A stretch of 64,000 nucleotides of DNA from CAIWHR01 sp963823215 (GCA_963823215.1 CAWGKT010000001.1:405376-469375); one strand, 5' to 3'. Shown: positions 1 to 9,265, numbered from the stretch's first letter. The notes: a model not told the origin generated them from the sequence alone. A program made the numbers and translations.

Positions 1-551
1 CCCGGAAGTCGCAGCACCTGCCCGTCGGTGGCGCCCTTGGGAATGCGCGCCTTGACGTTCCTGGGCACCCGCCGCGGCGCTCCGTGCTCGTCGAAATCGG
101 TGGCGGTCAGATCGAGGCTCACCTCGGTGCCGCCGAACGCCTCCTCGATCGTGATGGGCACGGTGATCTCATAGTCCTGCCCCCGCATCGCAGCCCCGGG
201 ACCCGGCCGACCGCCGCCGCGCCGGTGCCCGGCGAGCCCCGCGAACAGGTCCGCGAAGTCCATGCCGTCGAAGGCTCCCGACCCGTCGCCGAATTGCGTC
301 GACCAATCCGGTGGCGGGCGGAACTCCTCGCCGGGACCATGGCGCCCGAGCTGATCGTAAGCTGCCCGCTTTGCGGGATCCTTGAGCGTCGCGTAGGCCT
401 CCGCCATCTCCTTGAAGCGCGCCTCCGCATTCGCTTCCCTGGAGACGTCCGGGTGATACTTGCGCGCGAGTTTGCGATAGGCGTCCTTGATCGCATCCGC
501 CGTGGCACCTCGTTCAAGCCCGAGAATCGCGTAGTAGTCCTTGAATTTCAT
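1..551 (-). CDS. cbpA: DnaJ/CbpA-type co-chaperone, 3' end cut by window edge
   Basis: Hsp40 co-chaperone that would stimulate a DnaK-type ATPase; CbpA relatives also bind curved DNA. About 183 residues are visible. A J-domain spans residues 4-68 with the HPD motif at 33-35, followed by a Gly-rich linker near 85-125 and the start of the C-terminal substrate-binding beta domain (residues 128 onward). No zinc-finger CxxCxGxG repeats appear in the visible part, which favours the CbpA over the DnaJ class. The ATG at 549-551 overlaps the stop of the upstream small gene by one base (TAATG), so the two are probably translated together. The C-terminus lies outside the window. Confidence 0.9.
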   Translation of the reverse strand, partial: MKFKDYYAILGLERGATADAIKDAYRKLARKYHPDVSREANAEARFKEMAEAYATLKDPAKRAAYDQLGRHGPGEEFRPPPDWSTQFGDGSGAFDGMDFADLFAGLAGHRRGGGRPGPGAAMRGQDYEITVPITIEEAFGGTEVSLDLTATDFDEHGAPRRVPRNVKARIPKGATDGQVLRLP

Positions 552-856
552 TAGTGCCGGGGTGTTTGCAGCAGGTGCGCTCCGTCCGCTTCGGACTGCA
601 GCCAGTCGTTCGGGTCGTACCCGTCCACCTCGGCACCCTCGCCACTTCCCCCATCGGCCAGATCCCTGACGATTCGATGGCAGAACTCCGCTCCGAGCAC
701 ATCGATCGCCGATGCATCCGGACCTTGCTCGAATTCGTCGTCCACTTCGACGTTCGGAATCTCGCGCACGCGTTGCCCGTGCAAACGGGCGTGATGCCGC
801 TTCGCCATCCGGGCCGGGTCGCGAACCCTGGGTTTGCTTCCCACCGATGTCTTCAT
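551..856 (-). CDS. Small hypothetical protein upstream of cbpA
   Basis: 101-residue soluble protein, not confidently recognised. The N-terminal 30 residues are rich in Lys, Arg and His; the C-terminal half is acidic and ends in a stretch (YDPNDWLQSEAD, about residues 79-90) resembling the W-L-x-A-E tail of DUF2934 proteins. Its stop codon overlaps the cbpA start (TAATG), so it is most likely a true co-translated partner. In E. coli cbpA is paired with the modulator CbpM, but this protein shows no visible similarity to CbpM. Function unknown. Confidence 0.55.
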   Translation of the reverse strand: MKTSVGSKPRVRDPARMAKRHHARLHGQRVREIPNVEVDDEFEQGPDASAIDVLGAEFCHRIVRDLADGGSGEGAEVDGYDPNDWLQSEADGAHLLQTPRH

Positions 857-1014
857 TGCAAGCCTCCTTCACATGCAACTGGTGCAAAGATGCGCAATCC
901 CCATTTGGCAATGCACACCCTGTCCCAATACGAATTTTCCGCCTGCGCTGCAGCGTTCACCGGCAGCGCGTTGACGAAGATCAAGACCACGCCGAATATC
1001 GGGGGTATCCGCCG

Positions 1015-1485
1015 CTAGGCCGGGCCAGGGTCTGGACCATCCCGATCGCCGCCTCGCCGCCCTTCTGCCGTCGCCGCGGACTTGTTCCGGTTCGGCATCG
1101 GCAGATCGGGGGCCGGACGACGCCCGTCGCGCAGATGCGCGATGGCGAGCACAGGATGCCGCCAGACCATGCGCGGACCGGCATAGCGCATGACGGCGCG
1201 GACATCCTCGCGCATCGACTCGCTGTAACAGTGGACCGTGCAGTTCGCGCAGGTCGGCTTGTCGTCGCCGAACACGCAGCGATCGAGCCTGCGGGTGGCG
1301 TAATGCAGCAGCGCCTCGCATTCGACGCATAAGCCGTCACTCGCGCACGTTCCGTGATGCTTGCGGCAATAGATCCGCGCCATCGCGCGGATCGTCCTCA
1401 GCTCACGCGCGAGCCGGGGGTGGCGGGCGACATCGTGCACCTTGCGTGTCGCCGGTCCGGGTCCGGGTGGTGGGACGTGGGCCAT
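1015..1485 (-). CDS. YgbA-family (nitrous-oxide-stimulated promoter family) Cys-rich protein
   Basis: Matches the YgbA_NO family as I recall it: a conserved IYCRKHH segment, LCxEC, the block CVFGDDKPTCANCTVHCY, then VMRYAGPRM and a HP-A-H ending. Counting from the start at 1485, eight cysteines fall at residues 40, 47, 53, 56, 70, 79, 82 and 86, consistent with metal or Fe-S binding. Relatives are induced by nitrosative stress in enterobacteria; the biochemical role here is unknown. The N-terminal 30 and C-terminal 35 residues are low-complexity and weakly conserved, and a downstream ATG at 1383 would give the bare domain, so the start is uncertain. Confidence 0.75.
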   Translation of the reverse strand: MAHVPPPGPGPATRKVHDVARHPRLARELRTIRAMARIYCRKHHGTCASDGLCVECEALLHYATRRLDRCVFGDDKPTCANCTVHCYSESMREDVRAVMRYAGPRMVWRHPVLAIAHLRDGRRPAPDLPMPNRNKSAATAEGRRGGDRDGPDPGPA

Positions 1486-1557
1486 GCGGGCAAGGATGCC
1501 GCCCTGCAGGGCATCCGGCCATGATCCGCGTCAAGTCCGGTTGGAACTGCCGCGAGT

Positions 1558-2529
1558 TCAAGTGACGATGTCCTGCCAGCCGGTGCGCATGCGCACGAAG
1601 CGCGCGATGTGGTTGATGGCGAGCGCCGCCTCAGGCAGGAAGCCGGCGATCTGGAATACATGCGCCGCCCCGGGCCACAATTCGAGTTCGACGTCGACAC
1701 CGGCCTCGTGCGCCTTCTCGGCGGCGCGGATCGCCTCGTCGCGCAGCAATTCGGTGCTGCCGGCCTGAAAAAAGAGCGGCGGGAAGCCCTTGAAATCGGC
1801 GAACAGCGGCGAAACTTCCGGGTGCGTGTACAGGTGCGGCGATGACACGTAATGCCGCCTGAGCACGAGCAGGCTCGCCAGCCGGATCATCGGGTCCTGC
1901 CCATCAAAGCTCGCCATGCTCGGGCTGCCCATCGTGCAGTCGACGGCCGGCGAGAGCAGCACCGCACAGGCAGGCAGCGGCTCCCCGGCGGCGCGCACCC
2001 GGTGGAGCGTGACCAGGGCAAGATTGCCGCCGGCCGAATCGCCGGCCAGCACGATGTTCTCGGGATCGACACCCTGGGCAAGCAAGCCGCGGTACGCCGC
2101 GTGACAGTCGTCCGGCGCGGCGGGGAACGGGAACTCCGGGACCAGCCGATAGTCAGGGATGAGCGCCCGCGCGCCAAGCAGTCGGCACAGGCGGGCGGCG
2201 AGCGCCGCGTGTGCATTGGGAAACCGGAACGCGAACGACCCACCGTGCAGATACAGCAGGACGCGCGCGACCTGCGTCTCTGGCACGACGATCCACTCGC
2301 CCGGCACGCCGCCGCATTCGACAGGCGTCCGCTCGACGTCCGGCCCTACCCGGAACTGCCGGGCGTCCAGCTTTTCGTACTGCCGGCGCAGGGCGACGAT
2401 GTCCGACTCGTGGGTGAGCGGCTTCCCCATCGTCAGGCGCAGCAGCGCGTTGAGCGCGTGACTGCGCCAGCTCGGCCGCAGCTCGATCTCACGCCGGTAT
2501 CCCGTTCGCCGGTGCATGCGCAGGGTCAC
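1558..2529 (-). CDS. Alpha/beta hydrolase, hormone-sensitive lipase family esterase
   Basis: Probable cytoplasmic carboxylesterase of the HSL (type IV) family. Visible: oxyanion-hole motif HGG at residues 95-97, nucleophile elbow GDSAGG at 163-168 with Ser165, and probable catalytic Asp264 and His290. The length (323 residues) is normal for the family and no signal peptide is seen. The reading frame opens at GTG 2529; an ATG at 2517 is an equally good start and neither has a clear ribosome-binding site. It lies about 120 bases downstream of the di-haem peroxidase gene on the same strand, so may belong to the 6.7-2.6 kb transcription unit. Substrate unknown. Confidence 0.82.
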   Translation of the reverse strand: MTLRMHRRTGYRREIELRPSWRSHALNALLRLTMGKPLTHESDIVALRRQYEKLDARQFRVGPDVERTPVECGGVPGEWIVVPETQVARVLLYLHGGSFAFRFPNAHAALAARLCRLLGARALIPDYRLVPEFPFPAAPDDCHAAYRGLLAQGVDPENIVLAGDSAGGNLALVTLHRVRAAGEPLPACAVLLSPAVDCTMGSPSMASFDGQDPMIRLASLLVLRRHYVSSPHLYTHPEVSPLFADFKGFPPLFFQAGSTELLRDEAIRAAEKAHEAGVDVELELWPGAAHVFQIAGFLPEAALAINHIARFVRMRTGWQDIVT

Positions 2530-2650
2530 GCTGGTGCCGGTTCGCCCACTGGTCCAGCGTCCGCAGGCCGTTCCGGCAGCGGCGTAGCGACCTTCCGGGC
2601 AATGGCGTCCACCGAGACGATCGGCGCAAACCCTGACGAATGTTCCGTGA

Positions 2651-3856
2651 TCAGTCGCACGGAGCAGCCTCCAGAGAGGCCAACGGCCGGCGAGCGCCGT
2701 CGGCGTCGGTCAGCGTTTGCAGAAACGCAACGAGATCCTCGATGTCGTCGTCGGAAAGATCGACCCGGCGCAAATCGCGCTCATCGTCCGCGGGCCGCCG
2801 CTTCCCGTCTGACCTCGCATACCGGCGCACGACATCGTGCAACGACGCCGCGACCCCATTATGCAGATACGGCGCGGTCACGGCGACATTGCGCAGGCTC
2901 GGCGTGCGCCACTTGCCGCGGTCGCGGAGCTCGGGCCGCGCGCCGCGCGTGGCAGGAGCACTCGATCCCGTCGTATCGTCGCTGTATCGGCTCAGCAGGT
3001 TGAAACGACTGGCGCGCAACGTGCGCAGACCCGCGTAAAGACCGTCGTCCGCGGCCGCCTGGCCGACGAACGGCGGTACGCCCGTCGCGCGGAATGCGCC
3101 GTCAGTGAAGCTCGGTCCACTGTGGCAGGTGAAGCAGTTGCCGCGTCCGACGAAAAGCTTTAGGCCGCGCTGCGCGGCGAGCGCATAAGGCGCCGATGCG
3201 GGTTGGCCGCGCGCGATCGCGTCGCGGAAATCGTCGAACGCCGTGCGCCCGGTGACAAGCGTTTCCTGATAGGCGGCGAGCGCTTTGCCAACATTGACCA
3301 GCACGGCTTCGGCATTCTGGCCGCCGGGATCCGCGCCAAACGCCGCCCGATAGCGGCACGCGACGCCATCGCCGGTGCGAATCACGCGGGCGACCTTCTC
3401 CGCGCTGCCGCCGATCTCGCGCTCATCCAGGATCGGCCGCAGGCTCGCCATCCACAAGCTGTCGCTCGACCCCGCCCAGCCGAACCGGCTCTGGAGCCCG
3501 AGATTCTGCAGCGCGATAGCGTTACGGTCCACCGGCGCCAGTCCCCGCGCACGCGGCAGGCTGTCCGCGAACGCGCGGTCCGGCTGGTGGCAGGCGACGC
3601 AGGCAACGTAACCACTGGGCGAGAAGCGCGGCTCGAAGAACAGTTGCCGGCCGAAGGCGATCGCCGCGGGGTTGCCGGAGACGCGGTTGGTCGGATCGCG
3701 CTGGAGAGGCGGCGGCCATGGACCGTGGCCGACAACGCGTGCCAGCTCGTCCGCGTCGAACCGTACAGGTTCCTCGACCGCCGCGGGCGATGGCGCGGCC
3801 GCAGACAGGCCGAGTGCGCCGAGGCAGATTGCAGTGCGGGCGCCGGGACGCGTCAC
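2651..3856 (-). CDS. Di-haem cytochrome c peroxidase / MauG-family protein
   Basis: Periplasmic di-haem c-type protein of the bacterial cytochrome c peroxidase/MauG superfamily. An Ala-rich signal peptide covers about residues 1-26. Two haem-binding CxxCH motifs lie at 86-90 and 241-245, spaced as expected for two domains; the C-terminal motif NVAVTAPYLHNG is also typical. It starts with GTG at 3856, 34 bases after the DUF2783 gene, and is the last gene of the MBL/FAD hydroxylase/DUF2783 run. It may reduce peroxide or oxidise a periplasmic partner; MauG-like cofactor maturation is possible but no partner is visible. Confidence 0.85.
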   Translation of the reverse strand: MTRPGARTAICLGALGLSAAAPSPAAVEEPVRFDADELARVVGHGPWPPPLQRDPTNRVSGNPAAIAFGRQLFFEPRFSPSGYVACVACHQPDRAFADSLPRARGLAPVDRNAIALQNLGLQSRFGWAGSSDSLWMASLRPILDEREIGGSAEKVARVIRTGDGVACRYRAAFGADPGGQNAEAVLVNVGKALAAYQETLVTGRTAFDDFRDAIARGQPASAPYALAAQRGLKLFVGRGNCFTCHSGPSFTDGAFRATGVPPFVGQAAADDGLYAGLRTLRASRFNLLSRYSDDTTGSSAPATRGARPELRDRGKWRTPSLRNVAVTAPYLHNGVAASLHDVVRRYARSDGKRRPADDERDLRRVDLSDDDIEDLVAFLQTLTDADGARRPLASLEAAPCD

Positions 3857-3890
3857 AGTGGCATCGGATGCCGCGATCGGATGCGCCGGG

Positions 3891-4124
3891 TCATCCGGTT
3901 CCGGCGTCCGGCGCGGCGACTACGCTATCGCGCGCGGCGGCCATCGCCTGGGCGAGCACGCCCGGATCGCCGATGTGATTGGCAAGCAGCAGGATGAGTT
4001 TGGCGTTGACGAGCGCGCTCTGCGCGTCGGTGAGACCGCGGTGGGTCGCGATCAGCCGCTCGTAGAAATCGTCCGGCGCGGCGATGTTGGCTTCGGTATT
4101 GAGCGTGGTCATGGGAATGCTCAT
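3891..4124 (-). CDS. DUF2783 domain protein
   Basis: 77-residue protein with the DUF2783 signature: PDDFYERL, then NAKLILLLANHIGD. The ATG at 4124 overlaps the TGA of the FAD hydroxylase gene (ATGA), which decides the start over the internal ATG at 4112. Genes of this family commonly sit beside MhpA-like aromatic hydroxylases and MBL hydrolases, as here, so a structural or accessory role for the hydroxylase is likely, but its biochemistry is unknown. Confidence 0.82.
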   Translation of the reverse strand: MSIPMTTLNTEANIAAPDDFYERLIATHRGLTDAQSALVNAKLILLLANHIGDPGVLAQAMAAARDSVVAAPDAGTG

Positions 4125-5770
4125 CAATCCGCGCACGTCGCCCGCGCGATCGCCGCGCGCACACTCGGCAGGTCGAACTCGCGCCAGCGCGCGCAGACGT
4201 GCTGGTCGGGACGCAGCAGGTAGACGGTGCCCGTCGTTGCCTCGTATCGCCGGGTCGCGAGGCCCTGCACATCCTCGATCGTCGTCGCGCCGGCCGTCGG
4301 CTTGCCGCCCACTTGCACGACCTTGCACGGGATCGGTTCGCGCGCGAGCGCCGCGACACCGAACGGCCCGACGGCGGCATCGAATCCGAGCAGCGTGAAG
4401 TCCCCGCCGAGATAACCGAGCAGCCATTCTCCGGCAGGCCCCGCGACCGGAGCATCGGCGGCCGGTGCGCCGGGAATCATCGCCCCCGGCCCGCGCGCAA
4501 AATTCAAGTCGCGATCCGGCGTGTTGAGCGGAGAATCCACCAGGATCGCCGGCACCGAGAGTCGCCCGCTGTTGACGAGACGGCGCGCGAACGCGTGTTG
4601 CTTTGCGAGTCCCAGCGTCGCGTCGCGAAAAGTGCGCGACACGTTGCTCTTCGGCGTGATGAAGTCGGTCGCGCGTGTCGAGTTGAGGATGTTCTCGTCG
4701 GCGGCCCGCGTCCGTTCCGCGTCGTAGGTGTCGAGCAGCCGGTCCGGCGCAACGCCCTGCAACACCAGGTCGAGCTTCCAGGCGAGGTTGTCCGCATCTT
4801 GGATTCCACTGTTGGCGCCGCGCGCGCCGAACGGCGACACCACGTGCGCGGCGTCGCCCGCAAAGAGCACGCGGCCGTGGCGAAAGCGTTGCATGCGCCG
4901 GCACTGGAACGTGTAGACGCTCGCCCATTCGATCTCGAAATCGGCGTCGTCGCCGAGCATGGCGCGCAGGCGCGGCAGGATGCGCTCGGGCTTCCGCTCT
5001 TCCTCGGGGTCCGCATCCCAGCCCAGCTGGAAATCGATGCGCCAGACATCGTCGGCCTGCCGGTGCAACAGCGTCGACTGATTCGGGTGAAAGGGAGGAT
5101 CGAACCAGAACCACCGCTCCGTCGGGAAATCGGACTTCATGTGGATGTCGGCGATCAGGAACCGGTCGTGGAACACCTGGCCTTCCCATTCGAGGCCGAG
5201 CAGCTGCCGCACCGCGCTCTTCGAGCCGTCGGCGGCGACCAGCCATTCGCACTGGATCTTGTATTCGCCGTCGGGCGTGGTCACCGTGACGTCGACGCCG
5301 TCGGCGTGCGACGCGACGCCGACCACCCTGCTCTGCCAGCGCAACTCGACCGCGGCAACGGCTCGCGCGCGCTCGACCAGATACTCCTCGAACCAGTATT
5401 GCTGCAGGTTGACGAACGCGGGTCGCCGGTGGCCGGGCTCCGGCAGGAGGTCGAAGCGATAGACGAGTTCGTCGCGGAAGAACACCTTGCCGACGTTCCA
5501 GCCGATGCCCTTGGCGACGACCTTCTCCCCACAGCCCAGCCGGTCGAGGATCTCCAGCGCGCGCTTCGCGTAACAGATCGCGCGCGATCCGACCGACACC
5601 GTGCGATCGTCGTCGAGGACCACCACCGGAACACCGCGCTGGCCGAGGTCGATCGCCGCGGCAAGGCCGACCGGTCCGGCGCCGACGATCACCACCGGCC
5701 GCGGCGCGCCCGGCGCGTCGAGCTCCGCCGGGCGCTGGTACGGAAACACCGGGTTCGCGTAGGTCTTCAT
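4124..5770 (-). CDS. FAD-dependent aromatic hydroxylase (MhpA/PheA-type)
   Basis: Group A flavoprotein monooxygenase of 548 residues, expected to hydroxylate a phenolic substrate with NAD(P)H and O2. The N-terminal dinucleotide fold shows GAGPVG at residues 30-35; the second FAD motif GDAAH followed by SPFGARGANSG lies near residue 310. The C-terminal 140 residues form the thioredoxin-like domain usual in MhpA-type enzymes. It lies 19 bases downstream of the MBL hydrolase gene and overlaps the DUF2783 gene by ATGA. Automatic annotation would probably say 3-(3-hydroxyphenyl)propionate hydroxylase, but the ring-cleavage partners MhpB and MhpC are absent nearby, so the substrate is open. Confidence 0.85.
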   Translation of the reverse strand: MKTYANPVFPYQRPAELDAPGAPRPVVIVGAGPVGLAAAIDLGQRGVPVVVLDDDRTVSVGSRAICYAKRALEILDRLGCGEKVVAKGIGWNVGKVFFRDELVYRFDLLPEPGHRRPAFVNLQQYWFEEYLVERARAVAAVELRWQSRVVGVASHADGVDVTVTTPDGEYKIQCEWLVAADGSKSAVRQLLGLEWEGQVFHDRFLIADIHMKSDFPTERWFWFDPPFHPNQSTLLHRQADDVWRIDFQLGWDADPEEERKPERILPRLRAMLGDDADFEIEWASVYTFQCRRMQRFRHGRVLFAGDAAHVVSPFGARGANSGIQDADNLAWKLDLVLQGVAPDRLLDTYDAERTRAADENILNSTRATDFITPKSNVSRTFRDATLGLAKQHAFARRLVNSGRLSVPAILVDSPLNTPDRDLNFARGPGAMIPGAPAADAPVAGPAGEWLLGYLGGDFTLLGFDAAVGPFGVAALAREPIPCKVVQVGGKPTAGATTIEDVQGLATRRYEATTGTVYLLRPDQHVCARWREFDLPSVRAAIARATCAD

Positions 5771-5789
5771 CCGCGCGGGATTGCGATGT

Positions 5790-6743
5790 TCAGCTTTCCA
5801 GGGTTTCCCACATTTCCTTGTCGCGTTGTGCCGTCCAGATCCGTGGATCGGGGTACTGCGTCGCCTCGTCGTAGGCGCGCGTAACGTCGAACGGCAGGCA
5901 GTGGTCGAAGATCACCCAGTGGCCGAACTTCGGCTGCAGCGCCGCATACGTTTCCTTGTACACGCTGTTCAGGTCCTTCCCCTCCTCCACCCCCCGCTTC
6001 ACCGATGCGAACATCTCGCTCACGAACCGGTCCGTGCCGTCGAGGCCGGCCTTGACGGCCTCGGGCGTCATCAGCGCGGCGCCGCGCCCGGGGACGAGCT
6101 TCGCGGGCTTCAGCGCGGCAATGTTGTCCAGAGTGTCCGGCCAGTCCGCGAGGTAGGCGTCACCGGTGTAGGGCGTCGCCTCGTACTCGACGAGATCGCC
6201 CGAGAACAGGATCCTTTCCTGCGGCAGCCACACCACGGTGTCGCCCTTCGTGTGGCCGCGGCCCAGTTGCATGATCTCGACCTGCAGCTTGCCGAGCCAC
6301 AGCGTGAGGCGCTTCTTGAACACGAGGTTCGGCCAGGTGAGCCCCGGCACCGACTCGACCGCGCGGAACAGACGGGGAAAGCGCTCGATCTCGCTCTTCA
6401 TGTCCTGCTCGCCCCGCTCGACGATGAGATCGTACGTGTCGCGGCTCGCGATGACGTGATCGGCGTTGTACGCCGTGGCGCCCAGCACGCGCACGGCGTG
6501 GTAATGCGACAGCACGACGTAGCGGATCGGCTTGTCGGTGACCTCCCGGATGCGCCGGATGACGTCCTGTGCCATCACCGGTGTCGCCTGCGTGTCGATC
6601 ACCATCACCGCGTTGTCGCCGACGACGATGCCGGTGTTGGGGTCGCCCTCCGCCGTGTAGGCGTAAGCGTGATCGGAGAGCTTGTCGAAGCTGATCTTCT
6701 TCTCGACGAGATCGGCTTGCGACGCGAATTTCTTCTCGGTCAT
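5790..6743 (-). CDS. MBL-fold metallo-hydrolase with altered HxHxDH motif
   Basis: Metallo-beta-lactamase fold protein of 317 residues. The usual HxHxDH reads HYHAVR at residues 80-85: the first two His are kept, but the Asp-His pair is Val-Arg. Later metal ligands look intact (H164 in GHTKGD, D183 in LFSGDLVE), so a one-metal site is plausible. The ATG at 6743 is preceded by a CAGGGGAA ribosome-binding site, which decides it against an upstream in-frame start at 6821. First gene of an apparent four-gene run with the FAD hydroxylase, DUF2783 and di-haem peroxidase. It may hydrolyse a lactone or thioester product of the hydroxylase; that is inference. Confidence 0.85.
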   Translation of the reverse strand: MTEKKFASQADLVEKKISFDKLSDHAYAYTAEGDPNTGIVVGDNAVMVIDTQATPVMAQDVIRRIREVTDKPIRYVVLSHYHAVRVLGATAYNADHVIASRDTYDLIVERGEQDMKSEIERFPRLFRAVESVPGLTWPNLVFKKRLTLWLGKLQVEIMQLGRGHTKGDTVVWLPQERILFSGDLVEYEATPYTGDAYLADWPDTLDNIAALKPAKLVPGRGAALMTPEAVKAGLDGTDRFVSEMFASVKRGVEEGKDLNSVYKETYAALQPKFGHWVIFDHCLPFDVTRAYDEATQYPDPRIWTAQRDKEMWETLES

Positions 6744-6888
6744 CGTGATTCCCCTGCGGTGGCGGCGCGCGCCCGACTGCGGCGCGAGGGGGAATGGTAG
6801 CCGATACCACTGTCGCGGCAAACCGCGGCGTTCGTACAGCCGCGAGTCGGGCGGACGCTCCGCACCGCACTTGAGCTATAGTCCTTCG

Positions 6889-7972
6889 ATGAAAACCGCA
6901 CCTGTCCTGCCGGTTTGGTCCCTCGTGGTGCCGGCCATCGCCTGGCTGCTGTTTGCGGGAACGCAATCCGGGCTGGGCGGCGCCTTTCTGGCTGCTCGTC
7001 GCGGCAGGTCTGATCGGCGCCGTGCTGGCGGCGGTACACCACGCGGAGGTGGTCGCCCACCGCGTGGGCGAGCCCTTTGGCACGCTCGTGCTGGCCGTTG
7101 CGGTCACGATCATCGAAGTCGCGCTCATCGTTTCGTTGATGATCGCCGGTGGCGCAGCGGCGACGGCGCTCGCCCGCGATACCGTGTTCGCCGCCGTGAT
7201 GATTATCCTGAACGGCATCGTCGGGGGCTGCCTGCTGCTCGGCGGCGCGCGCCACCACGAGCAGAGTTTCGGCCTGCACGGCGTGAGCGCATCGCTCGCG
7301 ACACTCGCCGCGATCGTCGTGCTGACGCTCGTCCTGCCGAACTACACGGTCACCGACCCGGGCCCGGTTTTCACATCGAGCCAGCTCGCCTTCATCGCGG
7401 TCGTTTCGCTGATCCTCTACGGCACGTTCGTGTACGCGCAGATCATCCGGCACCGTGACTATTTCCTGCCTGCAGCAAACCCCGGCGACGAGGCGACCCA
7501 TGCCGCCACGCCGACGACGGGCGCCGCCTCGGTGAGCGCCGTGCTGCTGGTCGCGTGCCTGGGCGTGGTGGTGCTGCTCGCCAAGGCACTCGCCCCGAGC
7601 ATCGAAGCGGGCGTCGCGGCGATCGGCGCGCCGAACGCGCTGGTCGGCGTCATCATCGCCGGCGTCGTGCTTTTTCCCGAGGGGCTCGCTGCGCTGCGCG
7701 CCGCGCGCGCCAACCGGTTGCAGACGAGCCTCAACCTGGCGCTCGGCTCGGCACTCGCCAGCATCGGATTGACCATTCCGGCAGTCGCCATCCTGTCCCT
7801 CGCGACCGGCATCAGGCTCACGCTCGGCATCGACGTCAAGTCGACCGTCCTGTTGCTGCTGTCGCTGTTCGTGACCGCGATCTCACTTGCGACCGGACGT
7901 ACCACGATACTCCATGGCACGGTGCTCCTCGTGGTCTTTGCGACGTATCTGTTCACGACGATCGTGCCGTGA
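6889..7972 (+). CDS. chaA: ChaA-type Ca2+(Na+)/H+ antiporter, apparent frameshift near N-terminus
   Basis: Inner-membrane calcium/cation-proton antiporter of the CaCA superfamily. The protein reads as about 11 hydrophobic segments, with the conserved HHAEVVAHRVGEPFGTL and IIEVALI block in the first half and the matching FPEGLAALRAARANRLQTSLN block with nearby SIGLTIP in the second. The first 30 codons (from ATG 6889, containing the first membrane segment) are in a different frame from the remainder: the frame changes by one extra base around 6973-6995. The downstream frame alone is open from TTG 6953 to 7972 (339 residues), shorter than E. coli ChaA and without the first helix. Either a sequencing error or a real mutation. 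Confidence 0.75.
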
Positions 7973-8062
7973 GCGGCGCGCGGCCGGCATCGCGCGAGGT
8001 CCGCGCCGGCTCCCCCGAAAACCTGCCTCGGCCACGGCCACGACGCATCAAGTCGCCCGGCG

Positions 8063-9265
8063 CTACACGCGCTCGATGACGAGCGCGATCCCCTGCCCGA
8101 CGCCGATGCACATCGTTGCGAGGGCGTAACGTCCGCCCGTGCGCTCGAGCTGGCAGAGCGCCGTGGTCGCGAGCCGCGCACCCGACGCGCCGAGCGGATG
8201 ACCGAGAGCGATGGCGCCTCCGTTGGGATTCACGTGCGCCGCATCGTCCGGCAGCCCGAGCATCCGCGTCACCGCGAGCGCCTGCGCGGCGAATGCCTCG
8301 TTCAATTCGATCACGTCGAGGTCACCGATTTTCAGTCCGGCGCGTGCGAGCAGCTTCTGCGTCGCCGGCGCGGGGCCGATGCCCATGATCCGCGGCGGCA
8401 CGCCGGCGGTCGCCGCGCCGACGATCCGCGCGCGCGGTGTGAGCCCGTGCTTGGTCGCCGCGGCCTCGCTCGCGACCAGGATCGCGCACGCGCCGTCGTT
8501 GACGCCAGACGCATTGCCGGCGGTGACGCTGCCGTCGGGCTTCACGATCCCCTTGAGCTTTGCGAGCGCCTCGAGACTGGTCGCCCGCGGATGCTCGTCA
8601 TGATCGACGACGATCGCATCGCCCCTCTTCTGCGCCACGGGCACCGCTACGATTTCCTGCGCCAGCACGCCGTTCGCCTGCGCAGCGAGCGCGCGCGTCT
8701 GCGAGCGCAGCGCGAACGCGTCCTGGTCGGCGCGCGCGATGCCGTACTCTGCCGCGACGTTCTCCGCAGTCTCGGGCATCGAGTCAATTCCGTACTTCGC
8801 CTTCATCAGCGGATTGACGAAGCGCCAGCCGATCGTAGTGTCCTCGATTTTCGCGGCGCGCGAGTAAGCGCTGTCGGCCTTGGCCAGCACGAATGGTGCG
8901 CGGGTCATGCTTTCGACCCCGCCGGCAAGTGCGAGCCCGGCTTCGCCCGCGCGCACCGTCCGCGCGGCGAGCGCCAGCGCGTCGAGACCCGAGCCGCACA
9001 ACCGGTTGACAGTCGCCGCCGGCACGGTGGGTGGCAATCCCGCGAGGAGTGCTGCCATCCGCGCGACATTGCGGTTATCCTCGCCCGCCCCGTTGGCGCA
9101 GCCGTAGTACATCTCGTCGACGGCGGCCCAGTCGACGGTCGGATGGCGGCCGATCAGCGCCCGGATCGGGATGGCGCCGAGGTCGTCGGTGCGCACGGTG
9201 GCAAGCGCGCCGCCGTAGCGCCCGATCGGCGTGCGAATGGCGTCACATATGAAGGCGTGGATCAC
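8063..9265 (-). CDS. paaJ: 3-oxoadipyl-CoA / 3-oxo-5,6-dehydrosuberyl-CoA thiolase
   Basis: Thiolase of 400 residues expected to release acetyl-CoA and succinyl-CoA from the beta-oxidation-like lower part of phenylacetate degradation. The N-terminus reads as AFICDAIRTPIGRYGGAL, the PaaJ/PcaF signature. The acylated Cys is at residue 90 (NRLCGSG), and the C-terminal HPLGASGAR and CIGVGQG blocks carry the other catalytic His and Cys. GTG 9265 with a GGAG site 8 bases upstream is preferred over a start at 9340 that adds 25 unrelated residues. It is the last gene of the paa transcription unit, about 90 bases after paaK. Confidence 0.92.
   Translation of the reverse strand: MIHAFICDAIRTPIGRYGGALATVRTDDLGAIPIRALIGRHPTVDWAAVDEMYYGCANGAGEDNRNVARMAALLAGLPPTVPAATVNRLCGSGLDALALAARTVRAGEAGLALAGGVESMTRAPFVLAKADSAYSRAAKIEDTTIGWRFVNPLMKAKYGIDSMPETAENVAAEYGIARADQDAFALRSQTRALAAQANGVLAQEIVAVPVAQKRGDAIVVDHDEHPRATSLEALAKLKGIVKPDGSVTAGNASGVNDGACAILVASEAAATKHGLTPRARIVGAATAGVPPRIMGIGPAPATQKLLARAGLKIGDLDVIELNEAFAAQALAVTRMLGLPDDAAHVNPNGGAIALGHPLGASGARLATTALCQLERTGGRYALATMCIGVGQGIALVIERV

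Noticed and set aside
4199..5884. Long open frame on the plus strand opposite the FAD hydroxylase
   Set aside because: It is the antisense shadow of the hydroxylase in high-GC DNA; composition is Arg/Ala/Gly rich, and no family or ribosome-binding site is seen.
7973..8062. Bidirectional terminator between chaA and the thiolase gene
   Set aside because: GC-rich partial symmetry only; no T-run and no clear stem better than chance in this composition.
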